64,000 bases of DNA, from positions 213,384 to 277,383 of the forward strand of contig QANZ01028358.1 of assembly GCA_003254925.1 (NCBI GenBank). Reading direction: 5' to 3'. The DNA comes from Chamaecrista fasciculata. Its lineage: Eukaryota; Streptophyta; Magnoliopsida; Fabales; Fabaceae. The stretch's first letter is position 1, and each line of letters opens with the position of its first letter. Shown piece after piece: positions 1 to 11,007 of this stretch. Below the pieces are notes generated by a model. The model was not told the DNA's origin and did no database searches. It saw only the letters and a list, made by a program, of their open reading frames with translations. A program made the position numbers and the translations under genes.

Positions 1-343
1 TTCACTAATAAAATATATGCAATTATGCATATCAATTTTTTTGTACATCATTAATAATAAAAGAATATGAAATAATTTTTTTATTTAATTAGTCAAAAAT
101 TAATCAAATATTAATAATTTTTAAAAAATCCATTTTCGTTATTATTAAAATTATTATCCTCATCTAAATCTAAGATCATATGTCTAGTCTAGTCTAATTT
201 ACCAACAAGTGTTTAAGGGGAGAAAAATCCATAATATTACCTCAAAAAAAAATTCTAAATGTTTAATCAATTTTCGGTTATAAATAGTTTGAATCCTTCC
301 TCCTAAGTCCCAAGCAGAAATTTTGTGATTATTATTATTATTA
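1..343. other. AT-rich upstream flank, no gene seen
   Basis: Very AT-rich sequence upstream of the first transposon and of the dienelactone hydrolase gene. I see no coding exon. The last bases (335-343, TTATTATTA) are the left copy of the target-site duplication of the element that follows, so this stretch is the original 5' flank or promoter of the hydrolase gene, now separated from its ATG by about 2 kb of transposon. Confidence 0.5.
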
Positions 344-2314
344 GGGTAAATTGCAATTTGGTACCCTGTGGTTAGGGGCGGTTCCCCTTTGGTACCCTGA
401 AAGAAAAATTTTTGCATTGTGGTACCCCGTGGTTTGCTCCGTTAGCGATTTGGTACCCTGAGGTTTTTTTTCTGTTAGGATTTAACGGCAAATGTTAGTT
501 AAAATGTCAAAAATCTCCCAAAAAGTCTTCTCTTATGCGTTTAAGTCCTTTCCCTTTACTAAAAAGGATCAAAACATAAAGAATTAATTATAAAAGGGTC
601 TTTAGAATTCTAATATTATAGATTTTTCTCCTTTTCATAAGATTTCTTTTGAATAGGTCCTGATTTAATTACACTTTAATCCCTATATTCAACTACAATT
701 TTCATTCAAGTACACTACAAACAAATCAAAACCCCCAAATTTTTCCAAAATCAAGACCCACAAATCAAAATCCTTCTAACAAAATCAACATCATCAACAA
801 CCAATTTCTTCGTACCCTAAGGAATCAAAATTCAAAATTAAGGAATTCAATTTCTTCCTTAAATTTTTAAAATTTGGCATAATTGGTCCGAATTTGAAAC
901 AATTTTCCCAAAAAAAAATAAATAAAAAGAACCCACCCAAATCGACTGTTCTTCTTCTCCAATCACAGAATCGTTCTTCTTCTCCTTCTTCCCTCACTAC
1001 CGTGGGATAGATCCTCAAATCAAGTTCAATGGCGTTCATAACCTCTTCGACGGCGACTCCGACGTCGGATTGAAGCGATTCAGGTCCCTCGCCATTTTGT
1101 TTCTCCGGTCGAGATCGCGCTACAACGCCGCCGAGAGGGAATCTGATCATGGCGGCGCAACGGCCAAGCATTCCGCCGGTCTGAGCAGGAGTAGGTCGGC
1201 GAGGTGGTTTTTGTCGATGTTCAAGCCACCGAAGAGCAATCGGAAGGGAGGAGCAGAACAGGATTCTGAGTGCGCGATGGTTGAGGATGAGAGCGGAAGC
1301 GTAAATAGAAAGTCGGCGATGATGATGAAGTCAAGGTCGGTGGCGGATTCCGGTGGCGGCGTCAGAGAATTGAGAGGGACGAAGAAGTGGAAGGGATGGT
1401 ATCGAAGAAGGAGAGCCAATTTGCGTGGGTTTTTGGTCAAAATTATTTTAAATTTTAATTTATTCATTTTTTCTTACATTTTAGTCCTATTATAAAAAGA
1501 AAGGACCTTAATTCAAAAAATAAAACTTTTGGAGAATGTAAACCAATTTTTTCTTTAGGTTAATGAAAAAATTGGATGGAAATTAAAGAGGGACTAGCAG
1601 TGAAATTTGTTGGAAAATTGAGGGATCAAAATAAAATTTATTTTTTTTCTTTTTTTCAACGGAAAAATGGACAAAAAACTTTCGAGGGACCAATTATGCC
1701 AAATTTTGGAAAATTGAGGAAGAAATTGAATTCCTTAGTTTTGAATTTTGATTCCTTAGGGTATGAAGAAATTGGTTGTTGATGATGTTGATTTTGTTGT
1801 TGAGAGGGTTTTTGATTTGTGGGGCTTGATTTTGGAAAAATTTGGGGGTTTTGATTTGTTTGTAGTGTACTTGAATGAAAATTGTAGTTGAATATAGGGA
1901 TTTTTTGATAAATCATAGATGCTCATTTGTCTTTTGAGGTTCTAAGGACTATTTTGATAAAGATCATAAACTTTTGGGATTAAAGTGTAATTAAATCAGG
2001 ACCTATTCAAAAGAAATCTTATGAAAAGGAGAAAAATCTATAATATTAGAATTCTAAAGACCCTTTTATAATTAATTCTTTATGTTTTGATCCCTTTTAG
2101 TAAAGGGAAAGGACTTAAACGCATAAGAGAAGACTTTTTGGGAGATTTTTGACATTTTAACTAACATTTGCCGTTAAATCCTAACAGAAAAAAACCTCAG
2201 GGTACCAAATCGCTAACGGAGCAAACCACGGGGTACCACAATGCAAAAATTTTTCTTTCAGGGTACCAAAGGGGAACCGCCCCTAACCACAGGGTACCAA
2301 ATTGCAATTTACCC
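344..2314. mobile_element. Long-TIR MULE-like element carrying GC-rich cargo (element 1)
   Basis: The left end begins GGGTAAATTGCAATTTGG and the right end is its inverted copy finishing at 2314. The inverted arms run about 500 bp each (roughly 344-890 and 1690-2314). The right arm has about 85 bp that the left arm lacks. A 9-bp direct repeat TTATTATTA flanks it (335-343 and 2315-2323), although it sits in an ATT-repeat tract. Long arms plus a 9-bp duplication fit the Mutator superfamily. No transposase is visible, so it is non-autonomous. The centre holds a GC-rich open segment (see cargo 1). It lies 41 bp upstream of the hydrolase ATG, in the presumed 5' leader or core promoter. Confidence 0.8.
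945..1440 (+). pseudogene. GC-rich cargo 1 inside element 1, probable captured gene fragment
   Basis: An island of clearly higher GC than its surroundings lies between the two arms of element 1. One plus-strand frame is open from about 980 to 1495 and has no good ATG at its start. It reads through residues such as GIDPQIKFNGVHNLFDGD and later Arg/Ser/Lys-rich sequence with a KKWKGWYRRRR stretch. The frame runs out into the AT-rich arm. I do not recognise the protein. Composition and position fit a host-gene exon fragment captured by a MULE. It could also be random open sequence in GC-rich DNA, because a minus-strand frame is open as well. Confidence 0.45.
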
Positions 2315-2355
2315 TTATTATTATTATTAGATTGAGAAATCAAAGGAAAGAAAAA

Positions 2356-5300
2356 ATGTCAAGTGGTCAGTGTTGCTCAAACCCTCCGACGCTGGATCCG
2401 ACGGCCGGAGTCGGGCGTGTTGAAAAAGTCGCCGGAGTTGACGCTTACGTCACCGGCTCCGACCACTCCAACGTCGCCGTTGTTTTCATCTCTGATATTT
2501 TTGGTAATGAAAAATCTTTCACTCTTTTCAACTTCCTTTCTTCTATATGATGCAGAATCTGTGTTCTGTCTTCTTCTCTTGGAAAAAAAGAAAGAAGACG
2601 AAGAAGAAGCAAATTGGGGAAGATGATCAAAATCAAATTACTGATTAATTATATATATATATAGGGTAAATTGCAATTTGGTACTCTGTGGTTAGGGGCG
2701 GTTCCCCTTTGGTACCCTGAAAGAAAAATTTTTGCATTGTGGTACCCCGTGGTTTGCTCCGTTAGCGATTTGGTACCCTGAGGTTTTTTTCTGTTAGGAT
2801 TTAACGGCAAATGTTAGTTAAAATGTCAAAAATCTCCCAAAAAGTCTTCTTTTATGTGTTTAAGTCCTTTCCCTTTACTAAAAGGGATCAAAACATAAAG
2901 AATTAATTATAAAAGGGTCTTTAGAATTCTAATATTATAGATTTTTCTCCTTTTCATAAGATTTCTTTTGATTAGGTCCTTATTTAATTACACTTTAATC
3001 CCAAAAGTTTATGATCTTTATCAAAATAGTCCTTGGAACCTCAAAAGACAAATGAGCATCTATGATTTATCAAAAAATTCCTATATTCAACTACAATTTT
3101 CATTCTAGTACACTACAAACAAATGAAAACCCCCAAATTTTTCCAAAATCAAGCCCCACAAATTCTGTTTTGGTCCTTCAAGCTTATTTTGATCCTTCAA
3201 GCTTGCTTAAAGTTCTGTTTTGGTCCTTCAAATTTCTAAAAAATTTCACGGTTAGTCCCTCATCCAATTTTTTCGTTAAATAAAAGAAAAAATGGTTACA
3301 TTCCCTAAAAGTTTAATTTTTTTGAATTAAGGTCCTTTCTTTTTATGACAGGACCAAAATGAAAGAAAAAATGAATAAATTAGGATTTAAAACAATTTTG
3401 CCCCAAAATAAAAAGAACCCATGTTCTTCAACCACAGCACCACGATTCTTCTTCTTCCCCCGCCGGCCATGATCCTCCGAACACCTTATCCTCAAATTAA
3501 ATCACAACACTTTCTTCTTCAAATCAAAGCACCGTTCGTCGGCTACCTCGTGATTCACCCTAGGGTTCCGGTAATAAGCGTTACCGACGCTCGATTAGAC
3601 CTTCTCCGAAACGATCTCGCCGGTCTTCTCCGAAACGCAGGTCACCATTGTCGTGGAGCACAGAATGGGAACGCGAAAGCTCATTCGACTTTCTCCGATT
3701 TCAGATTCAACCTTACGTACCTAAATCAGGACATCGCCATGCTCGTCGCCGATCGATTCGAAGTTCCGAAGAACAGTACGAAAGATCTGAACTATGTGGT
3801 TCAATCGTCGTCGATTCCATGGACGCCGGATCAAATGGAGCAAGTGAATGAAGCCTGGAAGCGAAACGATTCCATTGACGTCGTCGATTCCGGCGGGGAA
3901 GAAGAAGAACCATGATGCTGCGATTGAAGAATGGGTTCTTTTTTATTCTTGGGCAAATTTTGTTTTAAATTTTAATTTATTTATTTTTTCTTTTATTTTG
4001 GTCCTGTCATAAAAGAAAGGACCTTAATTCCAAAAAATTAAACTTTTAGGGAATGTAACCATTTTTTCTTTTATTTAACAAAAAAATTGGATGAGGGACT
4101 AACCGTGAAATTTTTTAGAAATTTGAAGGACCAAAACAGAACTTTGAGCAAGTTTGAAGGATCAAAATAAGATTTTAGCCTAAATTTTTTATAAAGTTAC
4201 TATTATACCCTCACTTATGTGGCACATAAGGGTGTTATTTGCACAAATTGAAAACTCAGGAGTGCTATTTGCACAAATTGAAAACTCAAGGGTGTTATTT
4301 GCACCCACCCTAAAACTCAGGGGGTGTGTGCGCATTTTAGCCTAATTTTAACTAACTTTGGGGTGCGAAAATACAATTCTGATGCAGTTGAAAAGGGGCT
4401 AAACCATTTATACTTTGACCTATTTGTTGAACTTAGACTTTTTTTTTAGGGTTTAGAGTTTGGTGTTTTAAGGTTTAGGGTTTAGGGTTTTTAATATTTT
4501 TGAGGAAGAAACTGAATTTCTTAGTTTTGAATTTTGATTCCTTAGGGTCTGAAGAAATTGGTTGTTGATGATGTTGATTTTGTTGTTGAGAGGGTTTTTG
4601 ATTTGTGGGGGCTTGATTTTTGAAAAATTTGGGGGTTTTGATTTGTTTGTAGTGTACTTGAATGAAAATTGTAGTTGAATATAGGGATTTTTTGATAAAT
4701 CATAGATGCTCATTTGTCTTTTAAGCTTCTAAGGACTATTTTGATATAGATCATAAACTTTTGGGATTAAAGTGTAATTAAATCAGGACCTATTCAAAAG
4801 AAATCTTATGAAAAGGAGAAAAATCTATAATATTAGAATTCTAAAGACCCTTTTATAATTAATTCTTTATGTTTTGATCCCTTTTAGTAAAGGGAAAGGA
4901 CTTCAACGCATAAAAGAAGACTTTTTGGGAGATTTTTGACATTTTAACTAACATATGCCGTTAAATCCTAACAGAAAAAAACCTCAGGGTACCAAATCGC
5001 TAACGGAGCAAACCACGAGGTACCACAATGCAAAAAATTTTCTTTCAGGGTACCAAAGGGGAACCGCCCCTAACCACAGGGTACCAAATTGCAATTTACC
5101 CATATATATATATATATTTATATTTGAATGTTAGGTTGTTGAACTAAAAAAAATGTTAGGTTGATTTTTTTTTGGATCCAAACCTCGAGTGGATTATCTT
5201 TAGGTCTCTAGATTATCTTTTATTTGATTTTGGTCAAAGTGCGAATTTGGTCCTGTAACTTTACTACAAGTCTCAAATCAGTCCTGTATCATTTTTTTTT

Positions 5301-8300
5301 TCAAATTTGATCTTTTATCTTTGTTTCAGGTCCCAAATCAGTCCTATATCTTTTCTTGTCTCAGTTTTAGTCCCATATGTTTTCAAAACCTCTCAACGTT
5401 AGTCCTCCGTCCATTTTAAATTACAGTTTAGTCTTGAAAACTTCAAGTCCCTTTCACTTTAGTCCATGACTATCAAAATGAAAGTGAAAAAGCATCCTTG
5501 AAGATTCTCAAACCTTACATTTTGTTCCCTAATCCATGAATTCTTCATGAAATGGAATAGAAATGTAAAAACAACACAAATTAAAGCAAAGGACAGAGGG
5601 ACCAAAACTGAAAACGCTGAAAATTTAAAACCCATATGAAAATGCCCCAAACTCGTCAGAAAACGTACGGGAATCACCAAGAAACTCAAGTACTCATCCA
5701 AAAACCTCAGTCCCTACTGAAATCTCACTCAAATAATCGCCCTCTAATGTTTTAAGAAAGAATTTTCGAAAATTCAAACTTTCTTCTATCACTTCCATCC
5801 TCAAAAGTTTGGATTTTTCAATGGGTTTTATATTTTCTGCGTTTTCAGTTTTGGTCCCTCTGTCATTTGCTTTAATTTGTATTGTTGTTGCATTTCTATT
5901 CCATTTCATGAAGAATTCATGGATTAGAGACCAAGATGTAAGGTTTGATAATCTTCAGGGATGCTTTTTCACTGTCATTTTGATAGTCAGGGACTAAAGT
6001 GAAAGGGACTTGAAGTTTTTAGGACTAAATTGTAATTTAAAATGGACTAACGGTAGGAGGTTTTCAAAACATATGGGACCAAAACTGAGACAAGAAAATA
6101 TATAGGACTGATTTGGGACCTGAAGCAAAGATACAGAATCAAATTTGAAACAAAAATGATATATGACTGATTTGGGACCTGGAGCAAAGTTACAGGACCA
6201 AATTCGCACTTTTGGCCTTTCATTTTTCTCTTTATTTTTTTTTCATTTGTTCTGCTCATAAAAATATAATTTTATCTAATTTATGCAATTATGTAGTTGA
6301 AAATGAAACATATGAGTTCTCGTCCATTTAAATAAGCTGACATATAAAAGAAGAAAAATATTTATTCTTAACAATAAATGGAAGATAAATTGATGGGTTT
6401 TTTTTTTTAAAAATGTAGGTTTTCATTTTTATCTATGCTAACTCACTTATTTAGTAGTTCAGGGCTAAAATGAAATTTTGACATTGTTTTTAAAGATATA
6501 AGTTTTGGTCAAGTTTCTACTAGTTTAAACTTTAACAATAGTATTTACTATTTGGAGTAAATTAACAATTTAATCTCTAAAAATGAATAATTATTTTTTT
6601 AAATAAATAATATGCTCGTTTGTTCTTAAAAGAATTGATTTAATATATTAATTAGTTCATAAAAAAGATTAATGAATATATTATTTAATTCTTTCAAATA
6701 CTAAATTGTTTATTTTAATTTTTTAGAAATTAAATTATTAACTTAGTAATAATTAAGTTATATGCCAATAAAGGTTGGCCTAGTTGATAAGGAGTTAGCT
6801 CATAATCTACAAAATCATGAGTTCGAATCCCGCTGCCGATGTAAAAGCCTTGTTGGTAGGCAATCTGTAAGTACCTCTGTAAGCGCTCATAGAACCTAGA
6901 GGTATGCCCTGGCCTTGATGAGCCCACAAGACCAAACTCACCTAAATTAGGAAGGTACTTACAGATCGCCTACCAACAAAGCCCTCACATCGAGGGTGGG
7001 AATCGAACTCACGACTTGTGGGTTATGAGTCGACTCCTTACCAACTGGGCCAACCTTTGTTGGCGTATATACATATTAATTAATCATTTATGGCCGCTTG
7101 ACTACACAAAACATTTGGCCAAAAAGAAAAGACTACACAAAACAAACTTTTGGTCGGTGGGAGTAAGTATTTATTTATTTTTATCTTTTTCACGACCAAA
7201 TTGAAATATTTGAAAAGTGGGAATTCCGAATCCGAATGTTCCCCTTGAAGTTTGTATCTTTTGCACTGACAATGTCTCTCTCCCACTATCTAAGTTCTTC
7301 CTCTTCGACACAAAATCAACACAAACTTTAAAACCGAAATTAAAATTTATGTAAAATTTAGAGATAAAATCAAGGCTTATCTCATCTTTTAACTTCACTT
7401 GTTCAACTTGTCCTGCAGGTTATCAAGCACCAAAGTTGAGGTATTACTAATTCTTCTGTGATATGCTTTTGTAAGTTTAATTTTTGGAGAATAGATTTGC
7501 TGAAGTACTTAGCTTCAGCATTGAAATTCACTAAATTGAACATTTTTTTTGTGTTGGTAAACTTTACTGTTGAAGTTTTTTAGCAGATCTATTCTCTAAT
7601 TTTTCATGGTTTAGTTATCTACATAGTAAGTAGTTTTGTATTCTCTCTTCCATCAAGATGGATTGAAACTGAAATATATTATCTTTACAGATGCCCCTTT
7701 AAATTATTCACCTTTTCCTTTCCTCTTCTATAAGTTTTGGGTGATTGACACTCAATACCTGCTGAAGGTAACAATTCTTGTACATTTCCCAGGATCAAAA
7801 TTCAAAGTTTCAAACATTCCATGTTTTCTTGGATTGACTCACTTATTTCTATCATGAACTCACAAATATATATATATATATAATATATACTATCATGGAC
7901 TCACAAATATATATAGATATATATATATATATATATATCATGAAGATTCATGAAAGATAATCTTCAGTATTCTGACCTACTCTTCTTATTTATACCTTTA
8001 ACTTGCTTCTCCTATCTATCTCTCGGAAGTATGCTGTCTATGATACTTTGGTATATATAGAGTAAATATACTTTTTAGTCCTTGAGTTTATTTTAAAATA
8101 TCAATTTAATCCCTAGGTATTATAAATACACTTTTTGGTCCTTAATTTTTTTTTTCACAAATGTTAACTATTTAATTTCTGAAACTTTATTTGCGGGGAC
8201 TAAATAGTTGATGATTGTAGAAAAATTAGAGACCAAAAAGAGTATTTCTAAAATTCAGAGGCTGAATAATAATTTTGAGATAAATTAAATTTAAGGATTA

Positions 8301-11007
8301 AAAAGTAAACTTTCTAGATAGGTTATTGGGTTTTTCAGATGATTCATTTATACGATGAAATCATCTGGTTTGCTGGGATTTCCATGCTTTTGTTATAATT
8401 TTTCAATGAAAATTTAACCACATGATTCTTCTGTTTTTCTTTCTTTTGTGAAGGAAGCTTGCAGATAAGTTTGGTGCTGCTGGATTTTATGCACTTGTTC
8501 CTGAGTTCTTGAATGGTGATTACTTCTCTTTTGAAAATGCTGATAGGCCTTTACCGGTTTGGCTACCAGATCATGATCCGGTTAGTTCATTTAATTTGTT
8601 AATTTTTCCAATGATATTTGGACATATATAGGTTTTACAATAGCTTTTGGTTTATTGTTTTTAATTCTTTTTTATTACTTCAATTAGACTAGAACTCCAT
8701 TTTGATCCCTCTTACATTAGTGGTTTTTCGCGTTGGTCCCTCAGTAGATTTTCTTTATTAACTTGGTTGTTCACACAATGTTTTCAAGACCGAACCGTTC
8801 AATAACCTAAAAAAGTGTTTGGTTCATGGTCTGATCAAACTAGGTTCTTGTAGTTTTGTTTGGTTCAACTTTCAAAATGATTTTTATTTTCTAGTATTGA
8901 GCCAACTCATTCTTCACACTAGTTAGCGGTTGGATTGTTGGATCTGATTCAAACAACATTGGCTTCACATGTCTTTTTATTATCAATGCTAGTCTTTCAT
9001 TAATTCTCTGATGCTGTCTTAATATTGTTCTGATAATTAATAGGAAAAAGCTATTGAAATTTCAAAACCCATAATTGAAGCCTTAAAAGCTAAAGGTATT
9101 TCATCAGTGGGGGCTTCTGGTAATTGTTGGGGTGGTGAGTGTCTCTCATTCTGCTTATTCTGTGTGCTTTAATTTTGCATTTCTCATTTTCTATTAGAAA
9201 GAGGATTCGATAGTTTTGATAGTGCAATCATTGTCCTTAATTAGAAAACTAAACTGTGGATCATTATTTCGTAAATCCCTCTCAGCCAAGCCTGTGATTC
9301 AACTTGCAAAATCTGGACTTGTTAAAGTTGGTGCAATATCACACCCAGCATTTGTCACCGCGGATGACTTTAAGGGTATGGTTTTTCTATGTATAAATTT
9401 TCTTTGAATATAGATTGGTCCTGAAAGATACAAGAGTTAACATTTCAATTCTTGAAAGTTTAGCAAGTTCACTCTCTTTATTTAATACTAACCAACTCAA
9501 ATTAGTCCCTAAAAAATTAGTTTAAGGGACTAAGCTATATATAACTTCCATAACTTTCAAGGACTAAAGTGTGTTAACTAGACTTTCAGACTGAGTTATA
9601 AATTCATGTATCTTTTAGGGACCAAATTGTATGTTCACTCATTTTCTATTTTCTTTTTTAGGGAGAATAATATTAGCTCATTATATTCACTTCTTACTTC
9701 TGCATGATTAAGCAATGCATTGGGAAGTGCTTAAGGCAGTGACGGATAATTTCATGGTTTAACTGTCTCTCTCTATATATATATGATCTCTCTTTCAGGT
9801 ATTGATGTTCCTATAGCTATACTTGGAGCTGAGATTGACCACTTGTCTCCTCCAGAGGTTATTAAACAGTTTGAACAAGCTTTAGCTACTAATTCTGGGG
9901 TAAATTTCTTTTTAATTGCATTGTGATTATACCTTGGTGGTTTCTAATAGGCAAAAAACTCACCTTGGTTCCAAAAGTATGATGTAGATTTTAAATTAAT
10001 CTTAAATGTTTCATTTGTTTCGAATTGGTCCTATAAGTTTCTATGGTTTTTCACTATGATCCTAAAATACCAAATGTGGTAATATCTCTCTTGTCTCAAG
10101 TTCGAATGTGACGAGTCCAAAACTACAAGTTGTTTTTTACGAGTCATTTTTCTATCCAGTTATGACGATTAGCAAATGAGACCAAATCAAGTTTCAAAAG
10201 TGGAACGCTCGTTTCACAGTAAAATGAGTGAAACTGGCCATATCTTTCTCGTTTCAAGTGCAAATGCGATGAGTTTGGAACTATGCGTTGCTCTTACTCA
10301 TGGGAAGTTCTTTTTATGCCTAGTTGGGACCGTCGTTAACAAACGAGGTCAAATAGCACCCTAAAAATATAAAATATCCATCTTCCATGACTTTTCACTT
10401 TTAGTTGGATATTTTATATTTTCGGGGTGTTATTCAACCTCATTTATCAATGATATTAACTGGAAATAGAAAAAACTACTAAAGAGTAATATATAGTTCT
10501 AAACTTGTCACATTCAGACTTGAAACGAGAAAGATATGACCAGCTTTATTTGTTTTTCTATAAAACAAGTGGCCTTCTATCATAACCTCACAACTTTTGA
10601 ATACAACACTTAGCACCAATTGGGATATCTTGAATTTATGTTCCCTTTCAATTTTTAACTCTTATCAAATACAAAAAGAAAATATAATAATCATCTTCCC
10701 TTCGCTTTCCTTTTTTTTTTTCCCGTGATTTCCAATCCAAACATATTCTTGTCTCTGTAATAATCTCGATCTCTACTGCAATAAAAAATCGAAAATTATT
10801 GGAACTTTTGGGTGGAATCTTTCAAGCTTAAAGCACTTAAGAAAATATTTGCTTTGTGGTATGTAGGTTGCTAGTTTTGTTAAAATATATCCTAAAGTAG
10901 AACATGGATGGACCACAAGGTACAAAGATGATGATCCAGTGGCTGTGAAGGCTGCAGAGGAGGCTCATGAGGACTTGTTGGCCTGGTTTGCAAAGCATCT
11001 TAAGTAG
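2356..11007 (+). CDS. Dienelactone hydrolase family protein (alpha/beta hydrolase), 7 exons
   Basis: Exons: 2356-2503, 7419-7440, 8454-8580, 9044-9134, 9286-9375, 9799-9899, 10867-11007. All junctions are GT-AG and keep frame, giving 239 aa, the usual length for plant dienelactone hydrolase-like proteins. It begins MSSGQCCSNPPTLDP, a typical N-terminus for this family. The catalytic triad is visible: Cys127 in GNCWGG (the nucleophile is Cys in this family), Asp173 in GAEIDHLSPP and His206 in VEHGWTTR. The protein is predicted to be soluble and cytosolic. Family members hydrolyse dienelactone-like esters; the natural plant substrate is not evident from sequence. Exon 2 is a 22-nt microexon preceded by a 4.9-kb intron full of transposons. 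A foldback element sits just upstream of the ATG. The start is chosen by homology and because no other in-frame ATG precedes it. Confidence 0.9.
3421..3915 (+). pseudogene. GC-rich cargo 2 inside element 2, probable captured gene fragment
   Basis: A 164-codon open frame opens with an ATG directly after the arm sequence (ataaaaagaaccc then ATG) and ends in a Glu-rich tail before the opposite arm. Readable pieces include LRNDLAGLLRNAGHH, DIAMLVADRFEVPKNSTK and SSIPWTPDQMEQVNEAW. I do not recognise a family. GC content is far above the flanks. The ends of the cargo are themselves inverted (CCCATGTTCTTCAAC against its counterpart near 3930), so the element boundary reaches into the cargo. Either it is a captured, possibly rearranged host-gene fragment or an element-specific open frame. 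No evidence of expression is visible. Confidence 0.45.
4229..4318. repeat. 30-bp tandem repeat, about 3 copies, inside element 2
   Basis: The phrase GTGTTATTTGCAC recurs at about 4232, 4262 (GTGCTATTTGCAC) and 4292, separated by 'aaattgaaaactcaag'-like spacers. This gives a 30-bp period. It lies between the inner foldback and the right arm of the outer element. Such subterminal repeats are common in MULE arms. Confidence 0.75.
4447..4490. repeat. Short interstitial telomere-like tract
   Basis: Several imperfect copies of the plant telomere unit TTTAGGG (tttagggtttagag, aaggtttagggtttagggttt) sit just inside the right arm of element 2. Only two or three units are exact, so this is a short interstitial tract and not a telomere. 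Confidence 0.6.
5232..6217. mobile_element. 986-bp foldback MULE-like element in hydrolase intron 1
   Basis: The left end is GGTCAAAGTGCGAATTTGGTCC and the right end is its inverted counterpart finishing TTTGGCC. The arms extend about 400 bp each, leaving a spacer of about 200 bp, so the transcript could fold into a long hairpin. It is flanked by TTTGATTTT (5223-5231) and TTTCATTTT (6218-6226), a 9-bp duplication with one mismatch. There is no transposase. The arms contain repeated 'caaatcagtcctgtatc / tttggtccc' phrases. Short ORFs found in both arms are mirror images of the same arm sequence. Confidence 0.8.
6764..6951 (+). mobile_element. tRNA-derived SINE, + strand copy
   Basis: The 5' part resembles a tRNA: an A-box-like GGCCTAGTTGATAAGG, then a B-box GAGTTCGAATCC about 40 bp later. 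A non-tRNA body (GTTGGTAGGCAATCTGTAAG) follows that recurs in the other copies at 6952-7062, 26400-26605 and 53430-53626. These are not functional tRNA genes because the acceptor stems do not pair. Confidence 0.75.
6952..7062 (-). mobile_element. tRNA-derived SINE, 3'-truncated inverted copy
   Basis: The reverse complement reads GCCAACAAAGGTTGGCCCAG, then TTGGTAAGGAGTCGACTC, then a B-box GAGTTCGATTCC, then the shared body. It abuts the 3' end of the plus-strand copy, forming a tail-to-tail inverted pair in intron 1 of the hydrolase gene. Its own 3' tail is missing at the junction. Confidence 0.7.
7867..7940. repeat. (TA)n microsatellite tract
   Basis: Two imperfect TA-repeat runs lie in intron 2 of the hydrolase gene, interrupted by 'ctatcatggactcacaa', which also occurs just before the tract. 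This indicates a local duplication. Confidence 0.8.
8061..8321. repeat. Foldback MITE-like repeat, 'family B'
   Basis: About 260 bp with inverted arms ('actttttagtccttgag' against 'taaggattaaaaagtaaac') and a centre 'aacattgactatttagt'-like palindrome. Related copies are at 37655-37925 and 45903-46145. It lies in intron 2 of the hydrolase gene. Other introns hold comparable degenerate foldbacks at about 9410-9640 and 9940-10545. Confidence 0.6.
9940..10545. repeat. Degenerate foldback repeat in hydrolase intron 6
   Basis: Imperfect inverted repeats centre near 10385: 'aaaaatataaaatatcca' mirrors 'tggatattttatatttt', and 'tcgtttcaagt' mirrors 'acttgaaacga'. It resembles other repeats near 16800-17110, 18520-18930 and 57300-57530, with phrases such as 'cattcgaacttaaaa' and 'gaaagatat'. 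I could not define the termini. Confidence 0.4.

Larger units (their letters stand above)
2664..5101. mobile_element. Long-TIR MULE-like element in hydrolase intron 1 (element 2)
   Basis: It belongs to the same family as the element at 344-2314. It begins GGGTAAATTGCAATTTGG at 2664 and ends with the inverted copy at 5101. The outer arms are about 2664-3160 and 4495-5101 and closely match those of element 1. The flanks ATATATATA (2655-2663 and 5102-5110) are consistent with a 9-bp duplication but lie in TA repeats. Between the arms is a further foldback with its own arms and a GC-rich open segment at 3421-3915, then a 30-bp tandem repeat and telomere-like sequence. The whole lies in intron 1 of the dienelactone hydrolase gene and is not predicted to interrupt coding sequence. 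Confidence 0.8.

Noticed and set aside
4447..4490. Telomere or subtelomere
   Set aside because: Only two or three exact TTTAGGG units inside a transposon; flanking genes are normal euchromatic genes.
6764..7062. Possible tRNA genes (clear B-box sequences), also near 26540, 53570 and 63900
   Set aside because: Acceptor and anticodon stems do not fold, and each sits at the 5' end of a SINE body with tail or target duplication.
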